A stretch of DNA of 5,700 bases, from assembly GCA_031259095.1 (NCBI GenBank), contig JAIRLW010000114.1, forward strand, positions 1-5,700. Reading direction: 5' to 3'. The stretch's first letter is position 1, and every line of letters starts with the position of its first letter. Made by a program: the position numbers and the translations under genes. Source of the stretch: Planctomycetaceae bacterium (GTDB lineage: Bacteria; Planctomycetota; Planctomycetia; Pirellulales; Thermoguttaceae). This document shows positions 5,677 through 5,700 of the stretch, piece by piece. The notes beneath the pieces are model-generated. The model saw nothing but the letters and a program-made list of their open reading frames with translations, did not search any database and was not told the DNA's origin.

Positions 5677-5696
5677 TCATTGTCTTTAGACAATGA
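5677..5696. promoter_or_regulatory. 20-bp palindrome, operator-like
   Basis: Perfect 9-bp arms TCATTGTCT and AGACAATGA flank a 2-bp TT centre. Such a tight centre suits a dimeric DNA-binding protein better than an RNA hairpin. It lies about 60 bp upstream of the short minus-strand ORF, so it could be its operator; it could equally be the end of a gene or element beyond the window. Confidence 0.4.
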
Positions 5697-5700
5697 GCCA

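Overview
The window looks like chromosomal DNA of a bacterium, most likely a planctomycete. The best clue is a secreted DUF1571-type protein, a family I know mainly from Planctomycetes. An OleB-like hydrolase and a bacterial-type AspRS fit that reading. By eye the DNA is moderately AT-rich. Gaps between genes are long and rich in short repeats, as in some gut- or host-associated lineages; this lineage call is an inference.

Layout. 1-340 is a non-coding, AT-rich stretch with nested inverted repeats. Two minus-strand genes follow: an alpha/beta-hydrolase of the haloalkane dehalogenase/OleB type (341-1222) and, upstream of it, a metallo-beta-lactamase-fold hydrolase of the glyoxalase II/YcbL type (1301-1963). 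A 273-bp divergent promoter region (1964-2236) separates them from two plus-strand genes: an exported DUF1571 protein (2237-3097) and aspS (3215-5047). The 117-bp gap before aspS is almost entirely short repeats: a 9-nt TTAGGGAC-type array, then a 7-nt CCCTAAT-type array in the opposite sense. The right end (5048-5700) holds a GC-richer inverted-repeat element, a run of four ~21-nt repeats, a second 9-nt array, and a short minus-strand ORF (5301-5615). That ORF has a good ribosome binding site but loses protein-like character where the 9-nt array begins, so it is probably a truncated gene. A 20-bp palindrome lies at the edge.

No single pathway ties the genes together. AspS is housekeeping translation, the MBL protein is probably thiolester or glutathione-linked detoxification, the hydrolase is lipid/olefin or dehalogenation-like, and the DUF1571 protein is exported with unknown role. 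I see no defence system, CRISPR array, transposase or RNA gene. The best points for follow-up are the AspRS residues that predict a non-discriminating enzyme (Asp-tRNA(Asn) made for GatCAB), a lineage-specific insert in its catalytic domain, and the shared 9-nt repeat family, which in one place has entered a reading frame.
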